Assembly (NCBI GenBank): GCA_023362775.1
Contig: JALMGJ010000012.1
Coordinates: forward strand, 22,030,001-22,094,000
Direction: 5' to 3'
Source: Charina bottae
Taxonomy: Eukaryota; Chordata; Lepidosauria; Squamata; Charinaidae
DNA: 64,000 bases
This document shows positions 23,322 through 33,855 of this stretch, piece by piece; the first letter of the stretch is position 1, and each line of letters opens with the position of its first letter. The notes beneath the pieces are model-generated. The model searched no databases and was not told where the DNA came from. It saw only the letters and a list, made by a program, of their open reading frames with translations. The position numbers and the translations under genes are program-made.

Positions 23322-23982
23322 CCATTAAACCTTGTCAACTATTGTGCCAAGTCATTAAGACACCAACAGGTATATTGTCCCTGACTGTACAGTCTACAGA
23401 TTCCTGGAAAATGGAGACTCCGATTTCTCTATCTACATTGCCTCAATTTGTTACTAAAAACCAAGGGGGCTTTGCTTTGAATTATGTATACATCCCAACA
23501 GTTATCTCAAATTTTAAACTATCAATAACATTGGGAATGCATCACTCAATTATATCCTTCTTTCACGCTAAGCCGCAGCTGAATTTAGTATTATCTCCTG
23601 AAATCACATTTCTTATGAGAAACTGTGGATACGTTCCAGCCATGTAGTTTGCAAGAGATCTGCCAAGTCCATCAAGAATTTAAAAAATGGCTGACTTGGT
23701 GTTGATGATATTTTTCAGAGTTGTTGATTAGTGAGTCAGTGGCTTGTCTAGGCTACTATCCACTCAGATTGAATTTTATCAGGTTCATTTCTTTGTGCTA
23801 CTACCTCATTTTTTAAAAAATGGAAATGCAAGAAATTGCTAGCCTTTCCTCATAGTGCACGGAGAGTTTAGTCCTTTGGGAAATGTTGGAATTGGAAGTA
23901 GAAGGGAGCCTGTGTGGTAGCGTTAAGGCCTGGATTTGGGACAAAGGAGATCTAAGTTCACCACAATCATAGAAGCCCACTT
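23322..23982. other. No recognised feature
   Basis: About 660 bp without gene or repeat; its end supplies the left target duplication of the next LINE. Confidence 0.5.
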
Positions 23983-24004
23983 GGGGATTTGGTGGGTATC
24001 TCAA

Positions 24005-25482
24005 TGGACACAACATAGAACAAGTGACCACCTTCAAGTATCTAGGTGTGGTCATACATGCCACCAGCTCAAGGAAAGGACACTGCGAATACGCAGCTGC
24101 CTCTGGTCAAAGATCAGCTAACGCCATCCTCAAATTCTTCTGCTCAAAAGGAGGACACTATGTCCCTGCTGCAATTAAGCTTTTTCAGGCCAAATCGCTA
24201 GCACAGCTTCTTTATGGGACCCAGCTTGGACCTCCAGTTTCTTGTCTTACACCTTTAGAAAGAACACAATCTAAATTTATTAGAGCAATTCTCCAGATGC
24301 CTCGTTGTGTCCCTAATGCACGTCTACGCCTGGAGACAGTATTGACAAAAGTTGAATCAAGAATCTGTATAGCTTCCTTAAATCTTTGGCTAAAACTTAA
24401 TTTTTTTCCTCAAGGCCTTGCACCATTAATTCTTCAAGATAATTTTTCCTCTCCATGGATTAAGGCTATTGAGTCCAGCCTTGCAAAATTAGGTTTTTCT
24501 TCATCTGCAATACTTGAGTTGGACTACAACAAGGCAAAACAAAACCTGAGACAAAGGGTAGAGGACATGGAGAGGCAAGCTGACTTAGAGAAAGCTCCAT
24601 CGTTCTTGGCTCCAGACTTTATTAGATATACTGTCACCTCACCTAGATACAGTATCTTATCCAGCTAGAGGCAGTGAATCATCGGAAGGTTTTTTCGCTT
24701 GCACGATGTCATGCGCCACCCTCAGCTGTCCTAGAGGGCAAATATAAAAAGATACCATTGGCTGAAAGGCTCTGTCCCTGTGGTTCAGGATGTAGGAATT
24801 CTGGGATGGTAGTACCAGAACTCCACGCAGCTTCTTATTAGTATGTAGCAGAGAAGAAGCGTTCCCATAAACTTGCACAAGGCTTAATCAGTTCAAAAAC
24901 ACAAAATAAACACACTTCACACATTAATGTAAAGTTACAAAAAAAAAAAGAGTTTACAATTTTATTGTAACTCACAGTTCCTTCGTAGAAACGATCCATG
25001 CATGCGAGCAAGAAGGTTCTGACCAAACCCACATGCTTCTTTAATGTGGCCTTGCTGTATGGAAGTATGAGAAACACGTGGACAGACATAGAAAGGCCAT
25101 CCTCCCTGGTGGAGATTCAAGCAGAAAGAGAAAGAGAAGGGAACAGGAAACTGGAAACCGGGATTCAGCCCCTCCCACACAAAGCAAGTAAGATTAGGTT
25201 ACAGCACAGGCTGCCTCCTCCTACAAGCTTGTGTGAGACATGCTTGGTTGAAACCCGATCTCTAACACAGGAGAGGTAGAAACCACTGCACATGTCCTTC
25301 TTCTATGCTCATTCTATAGAGACATTCAAACAAAATTTATCTTTCCGATGACTACTAGGTACCCTGGCCACTCCGACATTGAATATCTTCAGTTTTTGCT
25401 TAAAGGTGAGCGGTCTGCAGTCACAGCGCAGGTAGCTAGATTCTGCGCAGCAGCTTTAAGGATTCATCGAAACTTGGTGAAT
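24005..25482 (+). pseudogene. C-terminal part of a LINE ORF2 protein, interrupted
   Basis: The first block, opening with TTFKYLGVVIHATSSRKGH, is the piece of a reverse transcriptase just after the palm domain. It continues with LAQLLYGTQLGPPVSCLTPLER, QSKFIRAILQMPRCVPNARL and a long Leu-rich C-terminal region to about 24668. Coding resemblance continues in shifted frame as SLARCHAPPSAVLEGKYKK and LAERLCPCGSG to 24790. After the LTR it resumes at about 25273 with ETTAHVLLLCSFYRDI and runs through HSDIEYLQFLLKGER to RIHRNL (25475). The Cys-His spacing around LCPCGSG and TTAHVLLLC looks like the zinc-knuckle end found in several LINE clades. The RT catalytic core is absent. Confidence 0.75.
24791..25267 (+). 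mobile_element. Solo LTR, 477 bp
   Basis: Begins TGTAGGAATTC and ends CTCTAACA, the TG...CA signature of LTRs, and is bracketed by a perfect 5-bp duplication CAGGA (24786-24790 and 25268-25272). Removing it restores the reading of the LINE it interrupts. No internal retroviral or Gypsy genes are present, so it is a solo LTR left by recombination. A 5-bp duplication is usual for Gypsy and for some endogenous retroviruses, so the superfamily is open. The strand is not certain; AATAAA occurs on the plus strand near 24905. Confidence 0.8.
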
Positions 25483-25710
25483 TTTGTTGTTGTTCAGTTG
25501 TTTAGTCATGTCCGACTCTTCGTGACCTCATGGACCATAGCACGCCAGGCCTTCCTGTCCTCCACTGTCTCCTGGAGTTTACTCAAGTTCATGTTTATTA
25601 CATTGTTGATGCTATCTAACCATCTCATCCTCTGCCATCCCCTTCTCCTTTTGCCTTCAGTCTTTCCCAGCATCAGGGTCTTTTCCAGTGAGTCCTCTCT
25701 TTGCATTAGG
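25483..25710 (-). mobile_element. BovB 3' tail (typical subfamily), minus
   Basis: A 228-bp 5'-truncated insertion; on the minus strand it reads MQREDSLEKTLMLGKTEGKRRR and ends in the CGACTCTT-type BovB tail with CAACAACAA. A 9-bp duplication TTGGTGAAT (25474-25482 and 25711-25719) flanks it. It sits in the 3' part of the 24-26 kb LINE and is therefore younger. Confidence 0.9.
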
Positions 25711-26040
25711 TTGGTGAATAACTAACTGTAAACACTTTTAAATAGTCTAATGAATCCAAACTTTAGAGATTATGGCTGTTGTGGGTCTTCCGGATTATCA
25801 TTTATTGTAGTAAATAATTAATAATAAATTAGTATGTTTTAATCAAATAACTATTAATACAGTGTAACATAGGCTGTTCCTTTGATCTTATGTATAATGA
25901 TAGCGAACTTGCTAAATTTTAACTATGATATGGATTGTATTCTTACCATGTCTGAGAATTTTATTGGACACCTTTGAGAAATTTTATTTGTACTGGTCTA
26001 GGACTGTAATAAAGAATGATGATGATGGGGATTTGGTGTC

Positions 26041-26047
26041 AGTCACT

Positions 26048-26078
<31 letters not shown>

Positions 26079-26150
26079 TTAGTCAAATTTATCACCGCCC
26101 ATCTCTACAGCAGTAGACTCTGGGTGGTTTACAATAATAATAATTAATGT
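26041..26150 (-). repeat. L2/CR1-type tail with (TTTA)n, minus
   Basis: (TTTA)n at 26047-26081 followed by 'CACCGCCCATCTC' and 'AGACTCTGGGTGGTTTACAA', the minus-strand form of the L2/CR1-type tail. It immediately follows the target duplication of the preceding LINE. Confidence 0.65.
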
Positions 26151-26657
26151 CTGTAAGAGAACTCTCAAAGGTTGGGGAAGAAGTTGAGGTATTTCAAACA
26201 TGATAAATGAAAGAGCAGATGGAAGTTTCAGTCTTATCTAGTAAAAGAACCATTAGCCCTTCAGTTAAGCAATATGTAAAAAGATATTCAGGCAATTTAC
26301 AGATACTCCACCTGAACAAATTCACGATATACAAGGGCTGGAGCTTTGCTTATTCTATTTCCAAGCTCCTGTATCCTAATCTCTGTTTTTTTCCTGGCCT
26401 TAAACCAAATCACTAAAACTACACAATCTTTATTCTCTAATCAAGCATTGCTGTTTATGGGTTTGAGGTCCAAAAATAACTCATAGGATTGTTTTTATGG
26501 GAAAAAGCTGGAGGAAGACTATTTTATTATTATTATTATTATTACTATTTTGACACTCCCTTGATTCCGCTCTTAGTCATTCAACCAGTGGTGCTCCTAA
26601 CTTTGAATATTCATTCTTCCCCCAGTGGATTTAGCAACACAACATAGCTTTGGGAAC
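26151..26657. other. No recognised feature
   Basis: About 500 bp; an (ATT)n patch at 26523-26545 and otherwise nothing. Confidence 0.5.
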
Positions 26658-26659
26658 TA

Positions 26660-27048
26660 CAGGTAGTCCTTGACTTATGACCACTTGTTTAGTGACTGTT
26701 CGAAGTTACGACGGTGCTGAAAAAACTGACTTACAACCGGTCCTCACACTTACAACCATCGCAGCATACCTGCGGTCGCATGATCAAAATTCAGGTGCTT
26801 GGCAACTGGCTCGCACTTACGATGGTTGCAGCATTCTGGGGTCACGTGATTGCCATCTGCAACCTTCCCAGCTGGCTTACGACAAGCAAAGTCAATGGGT
26901 GAAGCTGGATTCGCTTAATGACCACAGTGATTTGCTTAACAATTGCAGCAAAAAAGGTCATAAAATCAGGTGTGACTCACTTAACAACCACCTTGCTTAG
27001 CAACAGAAGTTCCAGTCCCAAATGTGGTCATAAGTCGAGGACTACCTG
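26660..27048. mobile_element. TA-flanked MITE, 389 bp
   Basis: Starts CAGGTAGTCCTTGACTTATG and ends CATAAGTCGAGGACTACCTG, inverted repeats of about 20 bp with one mismatch, with TA at 26658-26659 and 27049-27050. The interior repeats 'TTACGA', 'GGTCGCATGATC' and 'GGGTCACGTGATT' phrases. Longer relative of the 23091-23319 copy. Confidence 0.88.
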
Positions 27049-27050
27049 TA

Positions 27051-28045
27051 TACTAGTACTGTCTATGACATTTAATATAAAATCACCCTTATGCTTCCCA
27101 CAGTCAAAACCATAACAACAATAACCTTCTTTTTGTTAAAAAAAAGAGGTCCATTTGATTCCCAAGTGTCATAAATCACTGCTTAAGCATTAGGAGCAAA
27201 GTTAATTCTTAAAGCATCATGCCAAAAACTTTACCCCCAATATGGCTCTGTTTGGCATACGTGGGTGGACTCTGGCTGGAGATGCAGAGTACAACTCAAT
27301 GTTTTCTGAGTTCTCTGTTGCCGCTCATCTGACAGCAACCAGCAGCACACTGAGAAAATGTTCACTTTCCAAATAAAGCATGGAGAAATAAGGGTGACCA
27401 GATGTTATGGGCACTGAATCAAAACAGTGTAAGGCGAGGGCATCTCTTACGAAAAGCTGGAAGAGTTCTGGGCTCTATCTTGTCTATCAGTGTAATCCTG
27501 CAGCTCTGAGAAGTAGCCTGAAGATGGAAGGAAAAGATCCCTGCTAGTTTTTCAAGAAGATGTACATCCTTCCTCAGACTCCATTTACCCTGTGACAGAA
27601 ACCAACCAATCCATAGCTGATACCACAATTACCACAAATTTGATTAATAATACAGTTCCTGCATGAAACTTTCAAGTCTGCTAGGCCCTAATTACGGCTC
27701 AGTGATGCATACCAATATGCGCACATTTGATGAAGAGGGTGCAAACTAGAAAGATAGAGAGTTGTGGGCATGGGCAACATGCCAGTTGATAATAACTATG
27801 AGGACTTAGTGCTGGAATTGTCTTTGACAAGGTGCAGTTTACATAAACATCTAGAAATAACTACAGAAGGAAAAAGTTGTGGGCAATCTTCACATGTTTA
27901 TCTGGGTGCCCAGAAGGAGGCATCTCAAAGAGTGTCTGAAGGCTGCTGCCTGTGGCAACCAAGAATTTAGAGGAGACGCATTGTGTGGAAGGCAACCATC
28001 AGCATATCCAAGTATTCCATATTTACAGAACGGTAAAAAAAAAAG
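27051..28045. other. No recognised feature
   Basis: About 1 kb with no gene; short frames (68-69 codons) are not recognisable. Confidence 0.5.
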
Positions 28046-28270
28046 AGCTAGTTTGGTGTAGTGGTTAAGGCTAGAAACTGTGAGACCGTGAGTTCTAGTC
28101 CTGCCTTAGGCGCAAAGGCAGCTGGGTGACCTTGGGCCAGTCACTCTCTCTCAGCCCAAGGAAGCAGGCAATGGTAAGCCACTTCCAAAAACATTGCCAA
28201 AAAAACTGAAGTCCAGGCAGTCGCCAGGAGTCAAGACTGACTCAAAGGCACTAAATAAATAAATAAAAAT
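28046..28270 (+). mobile_element. tRNA-derived SINE, second family
   Basis: Starts 'GAGCTAGTTTGGTGTAGTGGTTAAGG' (A-box-like) with 'GTGAGTTCTAGTCC' (B-box-like) about 40 bp on, then 'TGGGTGACCTTGGGCCAGTCACTCTC'. It ends 'AGTCGCCAGGAGTCAAGACTGACTC' and an (AATA)n tail. Promoter boxes are in tRNA order, but it is a SINE head, not a tRNA gene. Different from the Sauria-type SINE. A minus relative lies at 56130-56430. Confidence 0.75.
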
Positions 28271-28470
28271 TAAAAAAAAGGTTCCATGTTGCTCTTTTTA
28301 GCAGAACCCCCCCAGCTAAGATTCAGTGCTGAATTCTGTTACTTCAACCTCTTCTGGATTCATACAATACACTGAACAAACCAAGCCCAAAAGCCTGGGT
28401 TTGCGCATGAGGCTAAATCACAACAAAAATAGCTTGTTAATCTGTTCACGCTCTATTCTTCTATGTCAAC

Positions 28471-28578
28471 GTGTTTTTATGTCAAGGTATGGCAAAATAT
28501 TTTTATAAAATATTATAAAATATTTATATTTTAAATATATATATATTTGTGTTTTTATGTCAAGGTATGGCAAAATAT
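28471..28578. repeat. 30-bp direct repeat around an AT-rich core
   Basis: The 30 bases at 28471-28500 recur exactly at 28549-28578, separated by a 48-bp AT-only stretch. A shorter piece (TATGGCAAAATAT) appears a third time at 28924-28936 after the SINE, where it is the SINE target duplication. It may be slippage or the footprint of an older insertion. Confidence 0.8.
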
Positions 28579-28923
28579 GACAAAATATGGGGGCGTGGTG
28601 GCTCAGCGGGTAAGTCGCCAGGCTTGTTGATCGGAAGATTGCAAGTTCGGAGGTTCGAATCCCTAGCCCTGCATGACAGAGTGAGCTCCTGCACTCGCCC
28701 CAGTTCTTGCCAACCTAGCAATTTGAAAGCATGCAAATGCAAGTAGATTAACAGGTACCACTTCGGTGGGTAGGTAACAGCGTTCCGCGCACGTCATGCG
28801 GCCACATGACCACGGAAGCGTCTTCGGACAACGCTGGCTCTTCGGCTAACAAACGGAGATGAGCACCGGCCCCTAGAGTCGGACACGACTGCACAAATGT
28901 GCAGGGGGTACCTTTACCTTTAC
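28578..28923 (+). mobile_element. Sauria-type SINE, full length
   Basis: tRNA-like head 'GGGGGCGTGGTGGCTCAGCG' with B-box 'GGTTCGAATCCC', body with 'GGTAGGTAACAGCGTTCCGC', tail 'GAGTCGGACACGACTGCAC' and a CCTTTACCTTTA end. Target duplication TATGGCAAAATAT (28565-28577 and 28924-28936). The first dozen bases after the left duplication may be extra sequence rather than SINE. Confidence 0.92.
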
Positions 28924-28936
28924 TATGGCAAAATAT

Positions 28937-29449
28937 TTGATCCCTCATGAGTTGCTTGAAAGAATGCTGTTGAGCAACTGCCTGGGTTGGCTGAACAGTG
29001 CAGCAGCAGTAACTCCAAACTTGGTAGCCAGAAGAACAAGGTCAGACAGACCTCTAAGTCTCAGGGTAACAGTGCCCAGATCCATGGAAAGGGAGATACA
29101 GTATGCATTTCCTGCAATCTGAAAGTCAGCAGCTGAGGGATGAGGTAACACTGACAGCCTAGTTGCCATGATGCTGGGAATGATATATTTCTCATGAGCT
29201 TCCTGCTGTAACATACTCTAAGAAGGGTTGCGTGATACATAAAAGAGGCAGTGATCCAGCTATTCCAGTTGAAAAACAAAATGTAACCTTCAGCCACAAA
29301 AAAAGGGACCTGATTACTTTTCTGAGGCCTGGAGGCAGTGCAGTCAGGTTATCTCATCAACATTTTAATAGAGGCACTTGAGGAGGAGGAGGAGGAGGAG
29401 GAGGGGAGGAGGAGGAGGAGGAGGAGATGGAGATGTACAGGTTCTCAAA
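28937..29449. other. No gene; (GGA)n microsatellite at 29381-29426
   Basis: Unique-looking DNA followed by a GGA-rich tract of about 46 bp with one interruption. A minus 89-codon frame (28945-29214) is not recognisable. Confidence 0.55.
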
Positions 29450-29645
29450 GGCTGAATTTGCACAGCATATTAGAAGTAGGCTGAAACCTAACTAGGTAAT
29501 GTGTGGTTCAGTGTCTTTTGAGGAATCCAGCCTTAACGTGTGTGAATCTGGCCATCATGTTAACACATAATATGGTTTATTTGCTGGGAGATAGTCTGTT
29601 TTGTGAACAGAGCAATTGTAGTTGGTTACCCCAGGTTTAGGGTTG
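29450..29645. repeat. Dispersed repeat also seen at 62690-62875
   Basis: Shares 'GCTGAATTTGCACAGCATATTAGA.GTAGGCTGAAA' at its start and 'TGTTTTGTGAACAGAGCAA' at its end with 62690-62875 in the same orientation and similar spacing. Likely an old interspersed repeat of unknown class; no terminal inverted repeats found. Confidence 0.5.
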
Positions 29646-32600
29646 AGCAGGTTGCATGAAGCCAATAATGTTGTAAAGGATAGATAGATATCTTCTGACA
29701 CCCCCTTCTAGAACAGCCATTTAAGTCGAAGTACAGAGAGCATTGTGGCTGAAAACATCACATATATCTATTTTCAGTCATATAATTATAGTGGCTGAGG
29801 TCGGGATGCTACACCCTCACCAAGGGTCGAGGCCTGGATTCTCAGCTCTTTTAGGAGATTTATAAGGTTGAAATTTACCAGAGGTTCAACATGGATATTT
29901 TCTCCTACTTTGTGTTGTAGAAATCACACCCCTGATGATTGCTGGTTTGTGACTGAATTTTGACAACCCAGTCTTGGGGTTCTCCCAGGGTTTCAGAAAA
30001 GGGTCTGGGGTCCAGAAATGCCTGGCAAGTTTCTGTAGGAACAGAAACATGGGTGTTCATGGCAGGGCATGACCAAATTAGTGTAACAAAATTATGACGC
30101 ATGTGTATCACAATGTTGTGTGGCTGTTTCATGATACTGTGACACTCATTCTGTCATTTTGATGAAACTGTCAGATTTGGCAGATGCATCTCGACAGAAG
30201 CCCTGAAATATCAGCCCCGAATTTGCTATAAAATAATGAGGTTGACAGTACAAAAAGCCACAAGTGGTCCAAGCAAATTAGCATGGTCGTTTTCTCACTA
30301 CACCTCTCCTGGCGTTGGTCATCCAGCAGAGAGAGTCAGCAATCTTAGAGCTCGATTCAGGCTGAAGTAGATCCAGATGTGAAGCTTTATCCAGAAGTGT
30401 TTGGCGTTCTCTGAAGTAGGGATATTGACAAATATCTAAAAGCAATTGAAATCCTTTCTGCTGCTCTCTTGCTTTGAGGATGAAATCAGTTAGAGATAAA
30501 TAAATGGACGGTACCTGCTCATCAATTTTTAAGATAGGAGCAAGATTTTCAGCACAAGTCCCACTGCTTCTTTGAAGAAACAACTCTATACTGTATATGC
30601 CAAATCATTTTTACTATTACACGTTTTATTTCACTCTTTAACATTCCTTTTCCCTCACCCCAAAGCAATCATTTCCCATGTTTTCTGTGTTTCTGAACAG
30701 AAATGTGGAAGGAAAACATGATGTGAAGACTGCTCAGCAAGACTGACAATTCCACTGAGAAAGATTATAGGCACTGACAATGTTAGGTATGGTAACATCA
30801 TCCCTAAAGCAGGGAATCCTATCTAACCATCATACAACCATTTTACAATATGTCAGAATTCTGTTTCTACATCATTGTGTTCACTCTCTTTTTCCCTTTT
30901 TCAGGATATTTTCCATTTCCATGCCATGATCCCATGTAATACATAGTCTTGGCATTTCTTATCACTCCCAGCCATGCATTTTTCCATTTTTTAATGTTTC
31001 TTCCAAATTTCAGTTCTGTGCATTCTTTTTTGCCTTAGACCAAAAGCCTATCGTACATTTTCATCATTTTAATTAAACTGGGGCCAATGCAGGGCAAATG
31101 TTTGATTTCAACTCAAAAGGTGCATGCAAATTACAAATTCTAGTTGATTGGGGGGGGGGGGGGGGAAGAAAACAACATGGGAAATGTCTTCTGCTTCATC
31201 CTTGAAAAAAGGATATTTTTTTAAGAAAATTGAAAAGTCCAGCAAATTTATAACTGATTATCATATAAAATAGGAGACTATATTTATAATATGTTAAATG
31301 CATGGTCCTTGGGTCGGTCTTGTATTATGAAGAACTAAAACTATACACAATAAGGGTCATTGGCTATTCTGAGCCATATTTTTCCATCCATTGCAGCATC
31401 CATGCCAGCCCCAAGTGGAAAACAGATTTTTATGTGAAGCAGGGAGATATGGAGGAAGGTTGGGTGGTTATTTGTTAAAAGCAGCAAATGATTGTTGGAG
31501 CCTTAAATGTGTTTCCATCTATTTAAAGATGAAAAGAGCATCCTTAAATAAGGGTCATTCAGTTCTCATAACTGATATAAGGAATACCCGGACTGTAAAA
31601 TCAATTCAAGTCTGAAATCATTTCAGTCATTTAACTTGCTATTTCATTCCAATATGACAATTTTCACAAAAGCGTATTATACAAAAGGTGGGATATTATT
31701 ATTATTATTACTCCAATATTAGTCCTACAAGAAAATGAGCTATTGATTGATTGAATGTCTACTGTTTCTCCAGTAGATTCCTAACTAACTGATCAAGGAA
31801 TCACAAATGTGACTTGGAGATCTACAATCAAGTAATCAATTATCCAGTCAAGTAAGGATGGCAAAATGAGATTCATTGCAAGGTGTCAATATACACCGGG
31901 CTTTGGAATATATAATATAATTACAGCAACTGGGACTTGCAAAAAATGTTGCAGAGTGGAGTGAGTTTTAGCCAGCCAGCCATTCCTTCCTCCAGAACAG
32001 TCTATTCCATTCTACTCTCATCTAGTCTCCTAGCCTCATTTAAGAGAAGCATTGAGTTCTGAGACTCCAAAGCATGATCACTCCTCACTGGATCTTTTTT
32101 AGACGAGGATTGTTTTTTCAGTTCTGGAAAACCTGGCTCCAGCCTATTGATGGCTAATGCAATTTTGGCTGCATGAGGAAGAATTCCTGGGAAATAAGAT
32201 TGGGATGACTATGTAGGGCAAAGATGCCCTCCCCAGCTTCTGCAGACCAGATCACATCAAGGTGAGGGCCAGGGGAAGACTTTTCCCACTGCTCGTAAGT
32301 CTCATCCCTCAACTCAAATGTTGCCCATAGGATTGCTTATCTCGATGCAGAAGAAAACCATCATCAGTTGCTTTCTGCCTTATTTCTTCAGGTAGAATAC
32401 AGCAAAGATCAACTGGTTCATTCCCACATTCTCTTGCATGGAGGGAAGAGATGCAGGAAGACCGGAATAGCATTTTTACCATGCAGATGAAAGCAGGAGA
32501 CCACGATCCCTTGCCTCCTTTTGCATCAAGGAAGGGATGATCCATCAAGACAATGCTTGTTGGGTCATTTCTTTCCTGCTTTTTCTTCATGCAGAAGGGA

Positions 32601-33081
32601 AAAGAGGTACCTTGTCACCAAATTTGGCCTACAGATTAGCAATACACCATCCTTGAAAGAGGATGTTAGTCCAAATTCTATATTCTCAGAGGTTTGATAC
32701 AAGCGTACTTCCATGTTTTGTTATTATTTTGCTTTGCTACGAAATGCCTCTGTTGTCTCTCTTATTACTGGAAAACACTGTGAACTAATGGTTAAAAAAA
32801 TTACATCAAATGTTAAAAAGGAGAGCTTTCCCAATAGCATGAACAGTTCAGCAGTGGAATTAATGCCGAAGGAAGCCAGGGAATGTTTTAATTTGGATTC
32901 CTGACCTGAGCAGGGTTGAGACTCTTCCTACTCTATGATTCCAAGATATGTACAGCAGTGGTATTATATACATAATTATTCATTTGCTACAGGAAAAAAA
33001 TAATAATTTTATAATGATAATTACGCTTAGTTGAAACTGGGAGATACAGTACATATGGTTGATTTTTAACTCCATTGAAAG
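29646..33081. other. Sparse region: old CR1-like tail, poly-G run, unassigned frames
   Basis: About 3.4 kb with no convincing gene. A run of 16 G lies at 31150-31165 and an (ATT)n patch at 31695-31711. A CR1-like end 'GAGCAGGGTTGAGACTC...CTATGATTCCAAG' lies at about 32840-32945 (plus). A minus frame of 101 codons (30278-30583; LTDFILKAREQQKGFQLLLD, then PYFRERQTLLDKASHLDLLQ) and one of 93 codons (32309-32590) are open but I do not recognise them; they could be decayed transposon ORFs. Confidence 0.4.
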
Positions 33082-33090
33082 GGTTAAAAA

Positions 33091-33236
33091 CAGTGTATCC
33101 CAACTGTCACAATTTCCAGCTGTGTGGACTTCAACTCCCAGAATCCTCATAAATGGCTGTGCTTGGTGTGGAATTCTGGGAGTTGAAGTCCACACTCTTG
33201 GAATTTGTGACAATTGGGAAACACTGGGTTAAAAGA
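33091..33236. mobile_element. hAT-type MITE, 146 bp
   Basis: Ends CAGTGTATCCCAACTGTCACAA and TTGTGACAATTGGGAAACACTG are inverted repeats, with inner arms 'GTGTGGACTTCAACTCCCAGAAT' and its complement. Target duplication GGTTAAAA (33082-33089 and 33237-33244; one extra A at 33090). Relative of the palindrome at 19923-20028. Confidence 0.88.
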
Positions 33237-33244
33237 AGAGGTGA

Positions 33245-33427
33245 AGATGTCCCCCAACATCTCCTCCCTTCCAGTATTTTTTCACAGCCTTGGAAAGGAG
33301 AGGTGAAGTATTTTCACATCCAAGTCTCTGTTGGCTAAAATTGTTCTAAGGTTTCATGGAACATTTGCTCTTAGTTGTATAGCAATCCTTTTACTTAAAA
33401 AAGAAAAGAACAAATCCTTACACATTT
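33245..33427. other. Short spacer, nothing recognised
   Basis: About 180 bp of unique-looking DNA ending in the left duplication of the L1 tail. Confidence 0.5.
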
Positions 33428-33437
33428 ATTTTTAGCT

Positions 33438-33838
33438 CCTCTTTCTTTTTTTAAAAAATATAACTTTATTAAAGTTTTAAAGAAGCAAGATAAAAACTAA
33501 CAAGAACTAAAATTTAGGTTAAAGAGAGGGGGGGAAAGAAAAGAGATAAGAAAAAGACAAAGACAAAAGTACAGGGGGGAAAAGAGAGAAAGAAAACATA
33601 AAGAAGTGTCTTCTGATTTTCTTTTACAACAGTTATAAGTACAAATGTAAATTAACCTCTTACTCTATGGTTACAGCATTACTTACATTTTTTCTATATC
33701 AATTTATTTTCTAATCATCAAAACCATATATCATAATTTCATTTTTTTTCTGTGTCATGCAAAAAGTTTATAAGGGGTTTCCAGTGAGCATTAAACTTAG
33801 GCCATGTCTTATCTCTAATCAGAACTGTCAATTTGGCC
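33438..33838 (-). mobile_element. L1 LINE 3' end (minus)
   Basis: On the minus strand it translates as AKLTVLIRDKTWPKFNAHWKPLINFL, the C-terminus typical of squamate L1 ORF2 (compare 38376-38877), followed by an A-rich 3' UTR and a poly-A end (T run at 33441-33452). A 10-bp duplication ATTTTTAGCT (33428-33437 and 33839-33848) brackets it. RTE copy 3 inserted right at its edge, so the two duplications overlap. Confidence 0.85.
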
Positions 33839-33855
33839 ATTTTTAGCTTGAGAAA

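Larger units (their letters stand above)
23995..26026 (+). mobile_element. LINE of a non-RTE, non-L1 clade, with two nested insertions
   Basis: A 5'-truncated plus-strand LINE made of three segments (23995-24785, 25273-25482, 25720-26026) interrupted by a solo LTR and a BovB tail. A 12-bp duplication GGGGATTTGGTG (23983-23994 and 26027-26038) brackets the whole, which proves the segments are one insertion. The 3' end is 'TGTAATAAAGAATGATGATGATG', a short ATG repeat tail. The protein does not resemble BovB or L1; its C-terminal style recalls I/Vingi-type reptile LINEs, but the clade is not established here. Confidence 0.8.

Noticed and set aside
24791..25267. Endogenous retrovirus with coding region
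   Set aside because: Only one LTR-like segment is present and there is no gag, pol or env resemblance; called a solo LTR of unknown superfamily.
28588..28680. tRNA gene (A and B boxes, 'GGTTCGAATCC')
   Set aside because: The same head recurs in several SINE copies with the same tail and target duplications; there is no mature tRNA fold ending.
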